A stretch of 64,000 nt of DNA from Coptis chinensis (GCA_015680905.1 CM027377.1:54829501-54893500), one strand, 5' to 3'; shown: positions 11,873 to 23,524, numbered from the stretch's first letter. Translations and numbers: made by a program. Notes: a model not told the origin generated them from the letters alone.

Positions 11873-12313
11873 TCATTGGGTATTTGGGGTTTGGATTTTA
11901 AGAACAGGTTCATAAGTCTGTTTAGGTATATCTCTAGTTACCCGATTTGGTAGAAGTTTTCTTGAGACTCTTGAGACAGACTCTTGAGACAATTGGTTAT
12001 CTGATACTTCAACCATGAGAGGTGTGGTTGGATTATCTTGAGTTCTAAGAGTTGCATCATTCATTTCAGGAAAGCCACCACTTGCATCTGTTTCGATTTT
12101 GTCCCCTCGAGTTTCATTCGACCCCTCCAGTGTCACAATTCCGTGATTTTCCTCAACCACTGCATCATCTCTTGATTCCACACTAAGGCGTGTATCATTG
12201 AGCTCCGAAACATTTTCATGAGACTGCTGAATATTTTCCATAATCACCTCATAAGGTCCTGTATCACCTAATTTCTCCTCCTGAAATGTAGACTCAAATC
12301 TAGAGTAATACAT
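11873..12313 (-). pseudogene. Copia-1 integrase C-terminal/linker region
   Basis: An open frame of 146 residues rich in Glu, Ser, Asn and Thr between the integrase core and RT, as in copia polyproteins. It begins near FHEEVMYYS-type residues and has no catalytic motif. A stop separates it from RT. Confidence 0.6.
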
Positions 12314-12329
12314 TACCTCTTCATGAAAT

Positions 12330-12910
12330 CGAACACCACGAGTAATATAGAGTTTCTGAGAAGGTGGATGGTAACAACGGTACCCCTTCTAATGTAAAGC
12401 ATAACCAACAATTAGACATCGAAGAGCACGGTGTCCAATTTATGTCTTCAATGTGTAGGTAGATGAACATAGGCTATGCATCCAAATATTTTAGGACGTA
12501 AATTTGAAATAGTAGGTGAGTTTATGGCTTGTTGAAGGACCTGAAGGGGTGTCTGAAAGTTGAGTGAGCTTGAGGGAACCCTATTAATAAGATAGGCTGC
12601 CAATGTCAGTGCCTCACCCTAATAACGAGTGAGCATATTTACACCAAATAATGATGCACGAACCACCTCAAGGAGATGATGGTTCTTGCGCTCGGTGACC
12701 CAATTTTGTTAAGGAGAATATCGACACGTTGTCTGATGAACAATTACATGGGTACTCAAATAAGTAGCCAAATCTTTGTTCACAAATTCGCCACCATTGT
12801 CACTCTGAAGAACTTGTATATGAGAATGATATTGTGTCATGACCATCCTGTGGAATTGCTTGAATAAATAACTTACTTCATGTATATGTCATTAAACACA
12901 CCCAATCCAT
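12330..12910 (-). pseudogene. Copia-1 integrase, second half (after Copia-2 insertion)
   Basis: Conceptual translation with stops and shifts shows QSDNGGEFVN, ERKNHHLLEVVRASL, LTLAAYLINRVPSSSL and PLRKIFG-like strings, i.e. the second Asp and the Glu region of the copia integrase core plus the start of its C-terminal part. Its first half lies at 18627-19150, beyond Copia-2. Confidence 0.7.
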
Positions 12911-13702
12911 TGTTGGGGGAAACGATACCAATCGATTCCCACTAAGATAGCTTGCACTTGGACAATCTACTACTCTAATAAAAAAATCTAATGTTTCACT
13001 ACAACCAACAACTACAATCCTAATCTATGGATATAACTATCACAAACAAGCAATAGAAATATAAAGCAAGTAAAACATACCACAACACAAAGATGTACCG
13101 TGGTTCGGCCTATGATACCTACTTTCACAAGAGCTAATCATTTTATAAGGGAAGGAAGATTACAATCATTCCTCTCAAGTCTCTCCACCTTACTAGATCA
13201 CTCCTCTCTCCTTACAAGATTTTCTCTTTGCAAGGGTTTTCTATCAATTTTGATTGCTATAAATATTAGGTTTCTATTCAAGACTTAGTTTTCCAAAACC
13301 TAACTTCTATTTTTATAGTAATTTGAAATTTTGGCACGTCTGCGAAATTTCGCGTTTACTGTAAAAAAATCAGAACCTGACAACTTTAGGCATGAGCATG
13401 CTTTTTGCTCTCGAGGTTTTTTATTTTTCTAATGGAATGGTAGGTGATTAATTTAATTAATTTTTATCTCTCATTTTCCCATCCAAACTTCCAGTAGACA
13501 TATTTCGTGAGAGGGCTAAAAAAAAATATCTTCTTTTTCACGGCAAATTTGTTTAATGGTAGATTGAACGGGAAAATGGGCTTTGCCTTTAGTCCGCGGT
13601 CAATCGGGTTTAAATGCGCTTCTTGCGATATTGTCATCGGATCTCTTCACACGAACAATACCTCTTTTTCTCTTCTTCCTCATGTGAGGGATAACTCCAA
13701 TA
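12911..13702 (-). repeat. Copia-2 3' LTR
   Basis: It matches 17975-18626 over most of its length with substitutions and several indels, and is about 140 bases longer. It shares the strings GATACCAATCGAT, AGATAGCTTGCACTTGG and GTGAGGGATAACTCC. Confidence 0.85.
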
Positions 13703-13722
13703 ATCTCCCCCTCCCAAACAGT
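13703..13722 (-). other. Copia-2 polypurine tract
   Basis: On the - strand the bases next to the LTR read TTTGGGAGGGGGAGAT, a classical TNT1-type polypurine tract. Confidence 0.7.
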
Positions 13723-13739
13723 GAGGGGGATACCTCCAT

Positions 13740-15313
13740 GCATTCCCAAATCAACAAGAGGAGTGTGCTACCATTCTGGCGGTAGCACAACAAACATCAA
13801 ACTTACCTTTCGGTAAGACTTTGGTTATCATATCCGACCCATTCTTGTCAGTATGGATATTCTCAATACACAAATACTTTCGAGAACTTCTCTAATCCAA
13901 TGATAACGCACATGTATATGCTTGGATCTAGAATGAAAACTCGGATTCTTGCTCAAATGGATGGCGCTCTAACTATCACATAGAACTACAAACTGTTTCT
14001 CCTTTAGCCCTAGTTCATCGAAGAACCTCTTCATCCATAACATCTCTTTGCAATACTCAGTGGCTGCAATATATTTGGTTTCTATAGTGGAGACGGCAAC
14101 ACATTTTTGCAACTTAGATTGCCAAGAAACTGCTCCCCCTACAAAAGTAAACAAATAATCGGAGGTGGACTTCATAGAGTCAACATCACATGCTATGTCT
14201 GCATCTATGTAGCCTTCAAGCAAGGTCTTACTTCCACTAAAACACAAACACGCTTTGGAAGTGCCCTTGAGATATCTCAATATCCACTTAACACCTTCCC
14301 AATGCTCCTTTTGGGATTTTTATAAATAATCGGCTTACAACACCAACGCATTAATTAAAAGCAATATCCGGTCTTGTATACACCAAGCTGCCCACTGTGG
14401 ATGCATAAAGAATCTTTTCCTTTTAACTTTACTCATGCTCACCCTTTGGACACATATCTTTGGTCATGCAAAACTGGCCACCAACCGAACAATTAAGCAA
14501 ATGGTTTTAAATTATGAATATATTTTATAATGAAAAATTATGGGCTTTTGGGAGTTTGATCCATGTCAAATCTCTTCAACACATTCTCAATGTAGCTTTT
14601 TTGAGAAAGGCAAAACTTCCCACTCTTTCTATCATGAGTGATCCGCATACCAAGTATCTGCTTTTCTTGACCCAAATATTTCATCTCAAAGGACTTACTC
14701 AAGTTTTTCTTCAGCTTGGATATCTTGTTGATGTTTTGGCCAACTATCAATATATCATCCACATACAACAAGAGCACTATGGAATCCTCATCTGGAAATT
14801 TCTGAGCAAACACACAATGATCGGAAACAGACTTCTTATATCCATGCTTCACCATAAAGGACTAAAACTTTATGTACCACTGTCTCAGTGCTTGCTTCAA
14901 CCCATACAAGCTCTTTTTCAGCTTGCATACCAGGTGCTCCTTGCCTTTGACCTCAAACCCCTCTGGCTGGTCCATGTAGACATCTTCTTCATGGTCTCCA
15001 TGAAAAAAAGATGTCTTGACATCTAGTTGCTCAACCTCTAGGTTTATATTTGCGGTCAAACCCAATACCACCCTGATAAAAGTCATTTTAACTACAAGAG
15101 AGAAAATTTTAATTTATCAAAGTCAATACCTTTCCTTTGACAGAATCCCTTCGCAATAAGGCGAGCTATGTGCCTTGGATGTGGATTATTCTCCTCATGC
15201 TTGACTTTGAAGATCCACTTATTCTTGAGAACTTTTCTTCCTTTCGGTTTCTCAACTAAGCCATAAGTGTGATTCTTATGCAAATAACTAATCTCATCAT
15301 GCATGGCCTTCAA
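13740..15313 (-). pseudogene. Copia-2 reverse transcriptase and RNase H
   Basis: Segments in order: 15313-15092 (HDEISYLHKNHTYGLVEKPKG, KNKWIFKVKHEE, ARLIAKGFCQRKGIDF), 15086-14862 (VEQLDVKTSFFHGD, DQPEGFEVKGKEHLVCKLKK, SLYGLKQA), 14855-14538 (catalytic YVDDILIVG), and 14280-13969 RNase H continuing with stops to about 13740. In the RT, KTSFFHG stands where KTAFLHG is usual. At least four stops or shifts separate the pieces, so no polymerase could be made. Confidence 0.85.
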
Positions 15314-15529
15314 CCACTTCTCCTTGTCTGTACCTTCAAAAGCCTCTTAATAGTACATAGGATCTCCACCATCAGATAGTAAAACATACGTATGTGGTGG
15401 ATACCTGGTTGAAGCTTGTCTCTCTTTGTCAGACCTCCTTATCACATCTTCTTGTAGCTCAGGAGGATGCACTTCTGCTTGCTTAGGTGGTGGTTCATGC
15501 ACTTCATTTGCATATTCTATATCAATAGG

Positions 15530-15880
15530 TTATATCCCATCATGAGCAATAAGATCATCATCATGAGCTTCAAACCCATGGTTCTCTGCATTCTCAATGC
15601 CTTCTGCACGTTCTACAATAGGAACTTTTGGTTCTAAGTCAACAAGATCATCAATGAAAGCTTCTAGCTTCTCACCATTCTCAAAGTCTGCTATGGTTTG
15701 GTCTTCCAAGAACACAACATTTCGACTTTGGATTACCTTCTTGTTGATTGGATTATAAAGTTTGTAGGCAAACTTCTCATCCCCATAACCCAGAAAAATG
15801 CAAAGCTTGGCTTTGTCATCAAGCTTGAATCTCTCATCTTTAGGAATATGAACAAATGTCCTGCACCTAAATACCCTCAA
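15530..15880 (-). pseudogene. Copia-2 integrase C-terminal part
   Basis: 116 residues with the copia pattern RVFRCRTFVHIPKDERFKLD, FLGYGDEKFAYKLYNP and SRNVVFLED, which links the integrase core to RT. Confidence 0.8.
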
Positions 15881-16081
15881 GTATGCATAATCAACATCTC
15901 TACCTTACCATACTCTCTCTGGAAAATCATTATTCAGAGGCTTCGAAGGCGATAGGTTGATCAAATGTACGACTGTGCTCATTGCTTCTACCCAGTAACT
16001 CCTTGATAACTTAGACTGAGACAACATGCATCTCATCCTCTCTACAATGGTCTGGTTCATCCTCTCGACTATACCATTTTG

Positions 16082-16423
16082 TTACGATATCTTGGGAACG
16101 GTCTGCTCATGACAAATCCCATGACTCTTGCAGTCTTCTTCAAACGGCTCAATATATTCTCCCCTATTATCTGAATGAATACACTTCAAAAGCTTCCTTG
16201 TCTCTCTTTCCACTATGCTATGGAAAGTCTTGAACACACCAAGAACTTCATCCTTGGTTTTCATACTATATACCCATATATTTCTTGACGCATCATCAAT
16301 GAAAGTCAAGAAGTATAAAGCTCCCCTGTGAGACTTCACTTTCATAGGACTACATAAATTTGTTTGTACTAGCTCAAGGACATTCTCCTTTCTGTGAGAG
16401 GGAAATATTTGGAAAGACACCAT
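16082..16423 (-). pseudogene. Copia-2 integrase core
   Basis: LELVQTNLCSPM marks the first catalytic block, with Asn where Asp is expected. YFLTFIDDASRNIWVY and HSDNRGEY give the second Asp. The Glu block (GIVERMNQT) follows in the same frame after a single TAA at the left end of this piece. Both the Asp-to-Asn change and the stop would inactivate it. Confidence 0.82.
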
Positions 16424-16454
16424 GTGTTACTTTCCAACCAAACAATGAGTGCAT

Positions 16455-16946
16455 CTATTTAAATGCGTACTTTTGATCTTTGGCAAGGCCTTTTGCTTGG
16501 GAAGAACTTCCATGCCTTTTTTTTCCCATATGACACATTCTCTTATGGCATAGTTCAGAGGAAGTTTCTTCTTGTGCCGCATTTAACTCTGCTTTACACA
16601 AACTAGCTTGTGTCTTATAAAGCGTGCAAGTTTTCTTCCCTTTGGCTGCTATAATGGAACCTCTGCTAAGTTTCCATACCCTGTTACCAAACGAATTTTG
16701 AAAGCCATCATCATCTAACTTCCCAACGAAAATTAGGCTTAACAGAATGTCAGGGACATGTCTTACATCCTTGAGTGTCAAGGTGTAGCCGACATTGGTT
16801 TCTACATGAACATCCCCAATGCCTATAATCTTAGAGACGCCACTGTTACCCATCTTTACCTCACCAAATTCACTATCGTTGTAGGTAGTGAAGAAGTTTC
16901 TATGTGGTTGGGGATAAGATGCTCCTGTATCTACTGTATCTATCAC
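16455..16946 (-). pseudogene. Copia-2 protease and GAG-pre-integrase region
   Basis: DTGAS near the N-terminus is the aspartic protease site. It is followed by VKMGNSGVSKIIGIGDV, LKDVRHVPDILLSL and RGSIIAAKGKKTCTLYK, the usual protease flap and hinge in TNT1-type elements. The CHKRMCHMG string takes the place of the WHxRLGH motif of the pre-integrase zinc finger, so that motif is damaged. Confidence 0.82.
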
Positions 16947-16999
16947 TTACTTTGTATCCTATCATGAGGGGACACAACATTCACCACAATCTAACACAA

Positions 17000-17860
17000 T
17001 TCCCACTAGACCATCGTCTACTAGTGCGATAGTTTCTCGGCCTGTGCTTTCGTTCCTCTTTACCATGTCTTTTTTTACACAGTCATTCTTCTCATCACTC
17101 TTCAGTGTTCTACACTCATACTTGAAGTGACCCTTTGTGTCACAATAGTAACATTGTCTCTCTGCCTTAGGAGTTCTGGCTTCACCCCTAGATTTTCTTA
17201 TGTCATCACCTCTAAAATGATATGGTTTTCTGCTCTTACCTCTCCCCCGCTTCTCTGTGACAAGGATCTCTGAGTGAGAGAAGCTGCTTCATGAACCCCT
17301 TTTTGTCTCCTTATTCAACAATGCCCGGTAGCCATCTCCATGGAAATGATTCCATCCTTAGCGGCTCCACCAAGAGAAAATGCTAAAGTCTCCCAACTGT
17401 CGGGTAGAGAGTTTAATAGTAACAAAGCCTCAACTTCATCACCCATATCAATCTTCGTCAAATGCAACTGATTGATGGTATTCTATACTTCATTAAGATG
17501 CTCACACATTGAGGAACCTTCTTTGTACCTCGTGTTAGCAAACTTTTTAATGAGTAGTACCTTGTTTTCGGCCGACTTCCTTTTATAGAGGTCTTCGAGT
17601 TTCTTCCACAAGCCAAAAGTGGTAGTCTCTTGGGATACATGGTGGAAGATACTGTCGTCAATCCACTGTCGAATATACCCAATTGCTTTTCTGTCAAGCT
17701 TGCTCCACTCAGCCGCCACTATTGCGTCTGGTTTTACCCCTCCATTCTCAATGGGTTGTGCCAAGTCCTTGCAATAGAGCAAGTCTTCCATCTTGGCTTT
17801 CCAAATAGTGTAGTTATCTCTATTTAGACTAGTCATGTGAGTGTTTACAGAATGTTCCAT
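17000..17860 (-). pseudogene. Copia-2 gag with CCHC zinc knuckle
   Basis: 17860-17458 encodes a copia gag start: LNRDNYTIWKAKMEDLL, DRKAIGYIRQWIDDSIF, LWKKLEDLYKRKSAENK. A CCHC knuckle, CYYCDTKGHFKYEC, is encoded near 17110-17155 after a frameshift. Gag would form the particle and bind the RNA. Confidence 0.82.
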
Positions 17861-17961
17861 CTCTACAAGCTATTTCAAATCAAACCTTCTCACAGGAATT
17901 TTATCAAACACCTTCTAGGCAAGATTTGGATAACAACCTTGTTGGGCTTAATTTAACCTGA

Positions 17962-17972
17962 CTCTGATACCA
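17962..17972 (-). other. Copia-2 primer-binding site (initiator-Met tRNA)
   Basis: The - strand reads TGGTATCAGAG, complementary to the 3' end of plant initiator-Met tRNA, two bases from the LTR border. Confidence 0.85.
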
Positions 17973-17974
17973 CT

Positions 17975-18626
17975 TGTAGGGAAAAATGATACCAATCGAT
18001 CTCCACTAAGATAGCTTGCACTTGGACAATCTACTACTCCAATAAAAAATCTAATCTTTCACTATAACCAACAACCACAATCCTAATCTATGGATATAAC
18101 TATCACAAATAAGCAATAGAAATATAAAGCAAGTAAAACATACTACAACACAAAGATATATTGTGGTTCTTATAAGTATGGGAATGAAGATTACAATCAC
18201 TCCTCTCTCCTTACAAGCTTTTCTTTTTGAAATTTCTCTAAATTTTGATTGCTCTCAAAATTGGGTCTCTATTCAAGACTTAGTTTTCCAAAACCTAACT
18301 TTTGTTTTTATAGTAATCTAAAATTTTGGCGCGTCTGCAAAATTTCGTCTTTACTGTAGAAAAATCAGAACCTGACAAGTTGAGGCATGAGCGTGAGCGC
18401 GCTCTCGGCAAGGCCAATCTGAGTGTGTGTATGCCCTCTTATTTTTCCATCCAAACTTCCAGTAGACATATTTCATGAGAAGGCTGAAAAAAACTATCTT
18501 CCTTCTCACGGCAAGGGCACGGGCGCACCTTGGTCACGACCAATCTGAGTGTGTGCGCGCTCAGACCTCTTCACACAAATAGTACCTATTTTTATCTTCT
18601 TCCTTATGTGAGGGATAACTCCAATA
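17975..18626 (-). repeat. Copia-2 5' LTR
   Basis: The partner of 12911-13702. It begins TGTAGGG on the + strand beside the primer site. Confidence 0.85.
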
Positions 18627-19150
18627 GTTATGTGGGTATGATCATCAATAAAAGATACGAACCATCAAGCATTACTTAGAGAAGGGTGCTTCGCGGGGCC
18701 CCACACATTGGAGTGAATGACCATAAAATGTACTTGACTTTTATTCATACTTATTGGGAAAGGAATACGGTGGCTCTTAGCCAATTCAAAAACATCACAT
18801 TTAAAATCTAAGAGAGATAACTGAGAAAACAAATGTGGAAATAATTTCTTCAAGTGCCCAAAAGACGCATGACCTAAACGTTTGTGCCACAACCAAATTT
18901 CTGATTTCGGGTGATTAGTAGAACTTTCACTTGAAAATACTTGAGCCAACTTTGTTGAACTTGTCGGTGCCAACTCAAGGTAATACAACTTCCCTTGTGT
19001 AGTACCATAACCAATTGTCGTCCGAGTCTTGATATCCTTAAAAACATAATGGTTAAGCCAAAAAATCACAAGACATTGTAAAGTACGAGTAATTTGAGAA
19101 ACGGATAATAAATTATGGTTAAGAGATGGGACGACAAGAACTGAATCCAT
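18627..19150 (-). pseudogene. Copia-1 pre-integrase zinc finger and first half of integrase
   Basis: VPSLNHNLLSVSQI precedes WHKRLGHASFGHLKK (His-His) and FKCDVFELAKSHR, where the second Cys of the CxxC pair is Phe. IHSNVWGPA is the first catalytic block with Asn replacing Asp. The frame then reaches WFVSFIDDHTH and is cut by Copia-2. The rest continues at 12910. Confidence 0.8.
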
Positions 19151-19399
19151 GTTTAAAGTCTTCGAAAGAGTTATTGAACATTTTCCTACTACAGGAGAGG
19201 AAGTACCATTAGCTGTTTACATAGTAGGACATTTAGATGGTTTCATAGAGTGAGGCAAGGTATTGTCAAAAATTATGTGATCTGTACATCCTGAATCAAT
19301 TATTCATGCGTCATTACTAATAGGTGAAGAAGTAATTAGTGACTTACCTTCATTACTTGACTTGTTGATTAAGGCAGAGGCACAAGCTTTATCAACAGC
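19151..19399 (-). pseudogene. Copia-1 protease region
   Basis: Conceptual translation shows IIDSGCTDHI, the copia protease active-site block, preceded by a stop and followed by SPVVGKCSI-like residues. It lies between the gag zinc knuckle and the pre-integrase part. Confidence 0.65.
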
Positions 19400-20408
19400 T
19401 TATGTTCCTGATTTTGCCATTGCAACATAACCAAGATTTTGTTTGCCCTTCTGCTTACGTGGTACTTTGTTCGGATCCGACAAGTTTGGGTGCCCAATCA
19501 GTACGTAACATCGCATCTTTGTATGTCCGGTTCCACCACAGTGAGTACAAGACCTCTCGGATCGATTACCTCCCAGTTTATAGCTCCTATTTTTTTTATC
19601 CTGCAGAAGGATTGGATGATTATGGTACACAGTCTATGGCTAAAACAAACTTCCTGTTATGTGTTTTAAATTGTCGGGCAACCATAGCAGAAGGTTTAGT
19701 AAGATTAGAATCATCATTTTGAGTAGTGCGTCGATTTGTATCACGTCATACATATGCATAAGCAGTCTCCAAGTCTAACAAATGATCTTTTTGAAGAATT
19801 TCTCCACACAGCTGTTCAAACTCGGGATCAAGGCCACGTAAAAATATATGTACACACAACCTTTCCACTGAGTTACGATACTGGATCACATCTTCAGGAT
19901 CCTTCATGGTGATTTTGTCACGGTGATCTAGTTCTTGAAATATTTCGATAAGTTCACCATAATAAATTGAAAGTGAATGACTGAGCTATTTGGTAGAGAA
20001 CACTCATTGGTTTAATGCAAATACCTGTGATTCTTCGGACCCATCATAAAATTCTTTGGCAAGTGTGTTCCAAATTTCACATGCGGTGCTCAACTGTAGG
20101 TAGTGCTTCATGATTTCAGGAGACATTGAAGTTAGCAACCAGCCTTTAACTTTCTGATTCTCAGCATACCATTTTGTGTAAGAGGGTTTGGTTACAGCTG
20201 GGTGAGGTGTTTGGCCTAGAATATAATCAAGTTTTTCACGTCTAGCGATATGCATCTCCATAAACTGAGACCACACATCATAATTTGTTTCATTTATGCT
20301 CACACCTGCATTGAAAACCGAATTTTCTGATTGTATATGTATGACTGGAGATGAAGATGAAGTTAGGGTTTGAGTGGTTTGAATAGAGGTTTTAGGATTG
20401 GAAGTCAT
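19400..20408 (-). pseudogene. Copia-1 gag with zinc knuckle
   Basis: Starts at 20408 with MTSNPKTSIQ. It has the copia gag pattern NYDVWSQFMEMHI, KVKGWLLTSMSPEI and EIWNTLAKEFYDGSE up to 20004. After two stops it continues with FQELDHRD, YRNSVERLCVHIFLRGLD and ends with a knuckle CTHCGGTGHTKMRC near 19530. The start is 52 bases from the primer site. Confidence 0.8.
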
Positions 20409-20460
20409 GGTGTTTTTTTTCGTGGGAGAAGATGCGGGTGATACAGATACGTAGGACTTA

Positions 20461-20472
20461 GCTCCGATACCA
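20461..20472 (-). other. Copia-1 primer-binding site (initiator-Met tRNA)
   Basis: The - strand reads TGGTATCGGAGC, one mismatch from the usual copia primer site, and touches the LTR directly. Confidence 0.88.
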
Positions 20473-20688
20473 AGATAAAATCAAAGATACAGATTTGGGA
20501 ATTCTTTCTTACTTTCTCATTCACAAACGTTAGGCTTAAATAGCCAAGAATACAATAAAATGTTCCCTAATTCTAGGAGATTTTCTTTCTAACTTTGGTA
20601 CATCCCATAATTACAGGAGTCCTAATATATCACATACAATCAGAGAGATTTGAGTCACTAACCGTAGGACTCAACCTATATCGCAACA
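20473..20688 (-). repeat. Copia-1 5' LTR
   Basis: 216 bases, the partner of 10070-10260. It is followed by the CTTCA duplication at 20689-20693. Confidence 0.88.
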
Positions 20689-20898
20689 CTTCATTGGTGT
20701 ATTGACTAAACTTCAGGATCGCGGTAGATCATTTATTTCTATGTATGGCAATATTTGATATTTGAACGACCTGGGTTTGGGTCGTGATTCTGTCATAGAA
20801 TTAATGTACGAGCTGGTAATCTACGAGCTGAGAAGATATGACCTGGTGTGTGGACACGTGTGATGTAGTGATTGATTTGAGAACGGAGTACTCACACA
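20689..20898 (-). repeat. Tat-B 3' LTR, proximal part
   Basis: On the - strand it starts TGTGTGAGTACTC and aligns with the first half of the Tat-A LTR (shared CACGTGTCCAC/CATGTCCACA, CAGGTC, CAGCTCGT, ACGACCCAA). The first five bases (CTTCA) are the right target duplication of Copia-1. Confidence 0.68.
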
Positions 20899-20910
20899 GC
20901 CACCTTTATT
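20899..20910 (-). other. Polypurine tract of Tat-B
   Basis: The - strand reads TAAAGGTGGC directly before TGTGTGAGTAC, matching TAAAGGGGGT of Tat-A. This fixes the inner LTR border. Confidence 0.6.
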
Positions 20911-21319
20911 TTATTTTATTTTTGGTTAGATCGGTGCTGATGTGAGTGAAAAGAATAAAGTAAATTAAAAGATCTCTCTGACACGTGTCCTATAGGTGGT
21001 GTATTTGAAAAATGAACGGTTTTGGAAATTGTGCGGGAAAGATATTGGATTTGACCCATGGGCTCAAATCACGACAGTTTTGTGGGCGAGGTAAAATCTT
21101 GTTATGATTGTGTTTTGTGGGAAGAGCAAAAGTTTTGTGTTGCTTCGTTTTTTGTGAGGCTAAAAGGTTGTTTTTTATTTGTAGGTCATTCACTTTCTCA
21201 TTTTATCAAAAAAAAAAAAGGAAGAAGAAGAAAGAAAGGGAAAATCCAAACCTTTCGTCTCCAGGAGCGTTATTTTTTATAAAAATTTGATTTTTTGTTT
21301 CCCTTTTCACTTGTTTGTC
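20911..21319 (+). other. Leader between the Tat-B polypurine tract and antisense ORF start
   Basis: No gene seen. It corresponds to 1451-1862 in Tat-A. It holds an A-rich run near 21209-21240. If the antisense ORF is expressed, its promoter would have to lie here or in the LTR. Confidence 0.4.
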
Positions 21320-21384
21320 ATGTTGAACACTACTGGGAGTGTGAGCGGGGAAGTGTCATTGAACCAGTCGAGGGAGATGACTGT
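21320..21384 (+). pseudogene. Tat-B antisense ORF, part 1 (first 21 codons)
   Basis: The ATG at 21320 opens a frame whose residues (GSVSGEVSL) match LSGEVEV at the start of the Tat-A ORF. It is cut by Ath-1 after two bases of codon 22. Codon 22 is completed by base 37560 once the ACTGT duplication is taken into account, so the insertion itself does not change the frame. Confidence 0.65.
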
Positions 21385-22889
21385 TGATAAGCACCCAAAA
21401 CTGTAATATGAAACCCCATTGAGACATATACATTTGGTTAATTATGTGTTTAATAATCATGAAATAAATATATTTTTGTACTTTTGCAGGTATTCGCAGT
21501 AAACATGAAAATATTGGTTAAACCTGCGTTAAAGCACGGGGAACGACGTATATATGAATTCTTCAAAATCAGCCATGTAAAGCCCAACAAATCCGCACAG
21601 AAGCATCAAACTTCCGAAGCTCTTACCTCTTGAACCAGGATTCCAAATGCGAAAAGTGAGCTACTCAGATAATCAGGGCGATGAACTCTACGTATAGGCG
21701 GGAAGTTGTAAAATTGCCAAAAGACCAGACTGCCACTGCACTGCACGTGGACCCATTATACTGGCCCGCAAGATTTGATGAGTCATCAATCATAGAGCAT
21801 GTCAAGACAAAAATGTCAAATTATTGGTGCAAAGTTGACACCTTGCATGTAATTAATTAGATTAGGTGTTAATAGTGAAAAAAGAGCAAGGTGTCACTTT
21901 GTTTTAATGTGGTGGATAAAAAGGAAATAAATGTGGTTTGATGTTTCACGTGAGAGAAAATGAGATTTCTCTCAAATGGAGAAGAAAACAAAACAAGGGG
22001 GGGACACTCCATTTACTCCCTTGACTTATTTTCCTTTACCATGTATTATTTTAGTTCCTTAGTTTTTAGATAGTTTTAGTTTTTGGTTTTGAAAACAAAA
22101 GCTTGTAATAGTTTTAATGGAGGAAACCTTGAGTTCCTCTTGAAAAATTCTCACTTCTTCATGCAAGTGAGTGTATAAATATATATTTTCTTCTTTTTTT
22201 AGTTCTCTCTCTTTTTACATTCCACACTTGTTTTAGTTTTAGCCCCAGGATCATGAGCTAAACCTTCCCCTTATGGGGAGTTAATAACACTCATGTGAGG
22301 GAAAAGTCTTGTTATTTGGTTTAGTAAGTGTTTAGGAAGAACAACTAGGCCTATATCCTATCCCAAAATGATAGTTGGTGTAGAGTCTAGTTAGGGATCA
22401 AGTGATGAGCTTAGAGATAAGTCATTGCTTGGTCCCACATGCTAGCATGTATGAGCTTAGAGATGAGTCATATTTGTTAGGGATCAAGTTTTCTTTTAGT
22501 AGAACTTTTCTATGAGTTCTAGGAAGATTTTAATACACTTATAAAAATCAAATAACAAAAGTAATCTTCACATGAGGAGAATTAACTCTCCACTTTTGTT
22601 TTAGTAAAATTTTATTGTGTCTTAGTTGCATGATTTCGAAACTTAATGTTTTTAATTTTTGTGTAGTAAGAAACCAAATATTTAGTATTAATATAATCAT
22701 ATTTAAACTTACTCACTAGTTCCCTAAAAGAGTAAAAACCAAGTTGTAAGTGGTCATAGAATTTAGGTTGATTCGAATCCTTACTCCAAACTATATGAAC
22801 ACGAAGATCGTGAGTAAGGAAATTTTTTGAATTCGCACTTTCGCATAAGAAGAGACTCAAATCTCTAACATAACAAAAGGTGTATATTA
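21385..22889 (+). repeat. Ath-1 5' LTR
   Basis: Near-identical to 36051-37554. It carries scattered substitutions and a 2-base indel just after TGATAAGC. Confidence 0.93.
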
Positions 22890-22892
22890 AAA

Positions 22893-22910
22893 TGGCGTTG
22901 CTGCCATTCT
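22893..22910 (+). other. Ath-1 primer-binding site (tRNA-Asp-like, imperfect)
   Basis: TGGCGTTGCTGCC begins three bases after the LTR. It resembles the tRNA-Asp type primer site (TGGCGCCGTTGCC) used by Athila relatives but has several mismatches. The tRNA assignment is inference. Confidence 0.5.
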
Positions 22911-23390
22911 AAAGACCCAAGGACCTGTGCTTACAAACTGAAATTGCTCCAAGGGGAAGCCCCCACGCTCATCCTTTCATATATTTCTTTTTCTTATGCT
23001 TTCTTTGTTTTTTTTTTTGAAATTTCTCGCATTTTTGCTCTTGATTCAAGATCTGGGTTTTGGTTTTGTCTTGTGGGTTCCAAATACTAGGACCTAGAAA
23101 CTAGGCTACAACAACCACTAAGTTTACTGTAAAACATTTGGTCTGCTGTGCACGTTTCTTTTATTTGGTGGACTTGCGGGAAGCTTGCAGGTTCCAAATT
23201 TTCAATATTTTTGCATGCTTCATATGTATGTAGTTATTATGTCATAGTTAATGGACTATATTTTGCGTATTAGTTTAGTACTATGCATGAATCATGTGAA
23301 TACGCCTGTGAATATATATATGCGGTTAAGTGGTCATGAATTACATATTAATGTATATATACATACAAATGGTATTGTTTTGCATGGTTA

Positions 23391-23455
<65 letters not shown>

Positions 23456-23468
23456 GGTAATATATATA

Positions 23469-23524
<56 letters not shown>

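Larger units (their letters stand above)
12911..18626 (-). mobile_element. Copia-2: TNT1-like Ty1/copia element nested in Copia-1 integrase
   Basis: LTRs at 12911-13702 and 17975-18626, a primer site for initiator-Met tRNA just left of the right LTR, a polypurine tract just right of the left LTR, and gag, protease, integrase, RT and RNase H read on the - strand. The RNase H strings (RYLKGTSKACLCFSG, GGAVSWQSKLQKCVA, KEMLWMKRFFDELGL) are those of TNT1-94-type (Tork) elements. A clear target duplication was not found; both LTRs end in CCAATA where an original ...CA would be expected. Confidence 0.85.
10070..20688 (-). mobile_element. Copia-1: Ty1/copia element inserted in the Tat-B LTR
   Basis: It has short LTRs (10070-10260 and 20473-20688), an initiator-Met tRNA primer site directly inside the right LTR, and the order gag, protease, integrase, RT, RNase H read on the - strand. 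That order (integrase before RT) defines copia. The CTTCA duplications flank it. It is about 4.9 kb without the Copia-2 insertion at 12911-18626, a normal size for the group. All reading frames are damaged. Confidence 0.9.

Noticed and set aside
12906..18631. Target duplication for Copia-2
   Set aside because: TCCAT on the left and GTTAT on the right do not match. The LTR ends may have changed.
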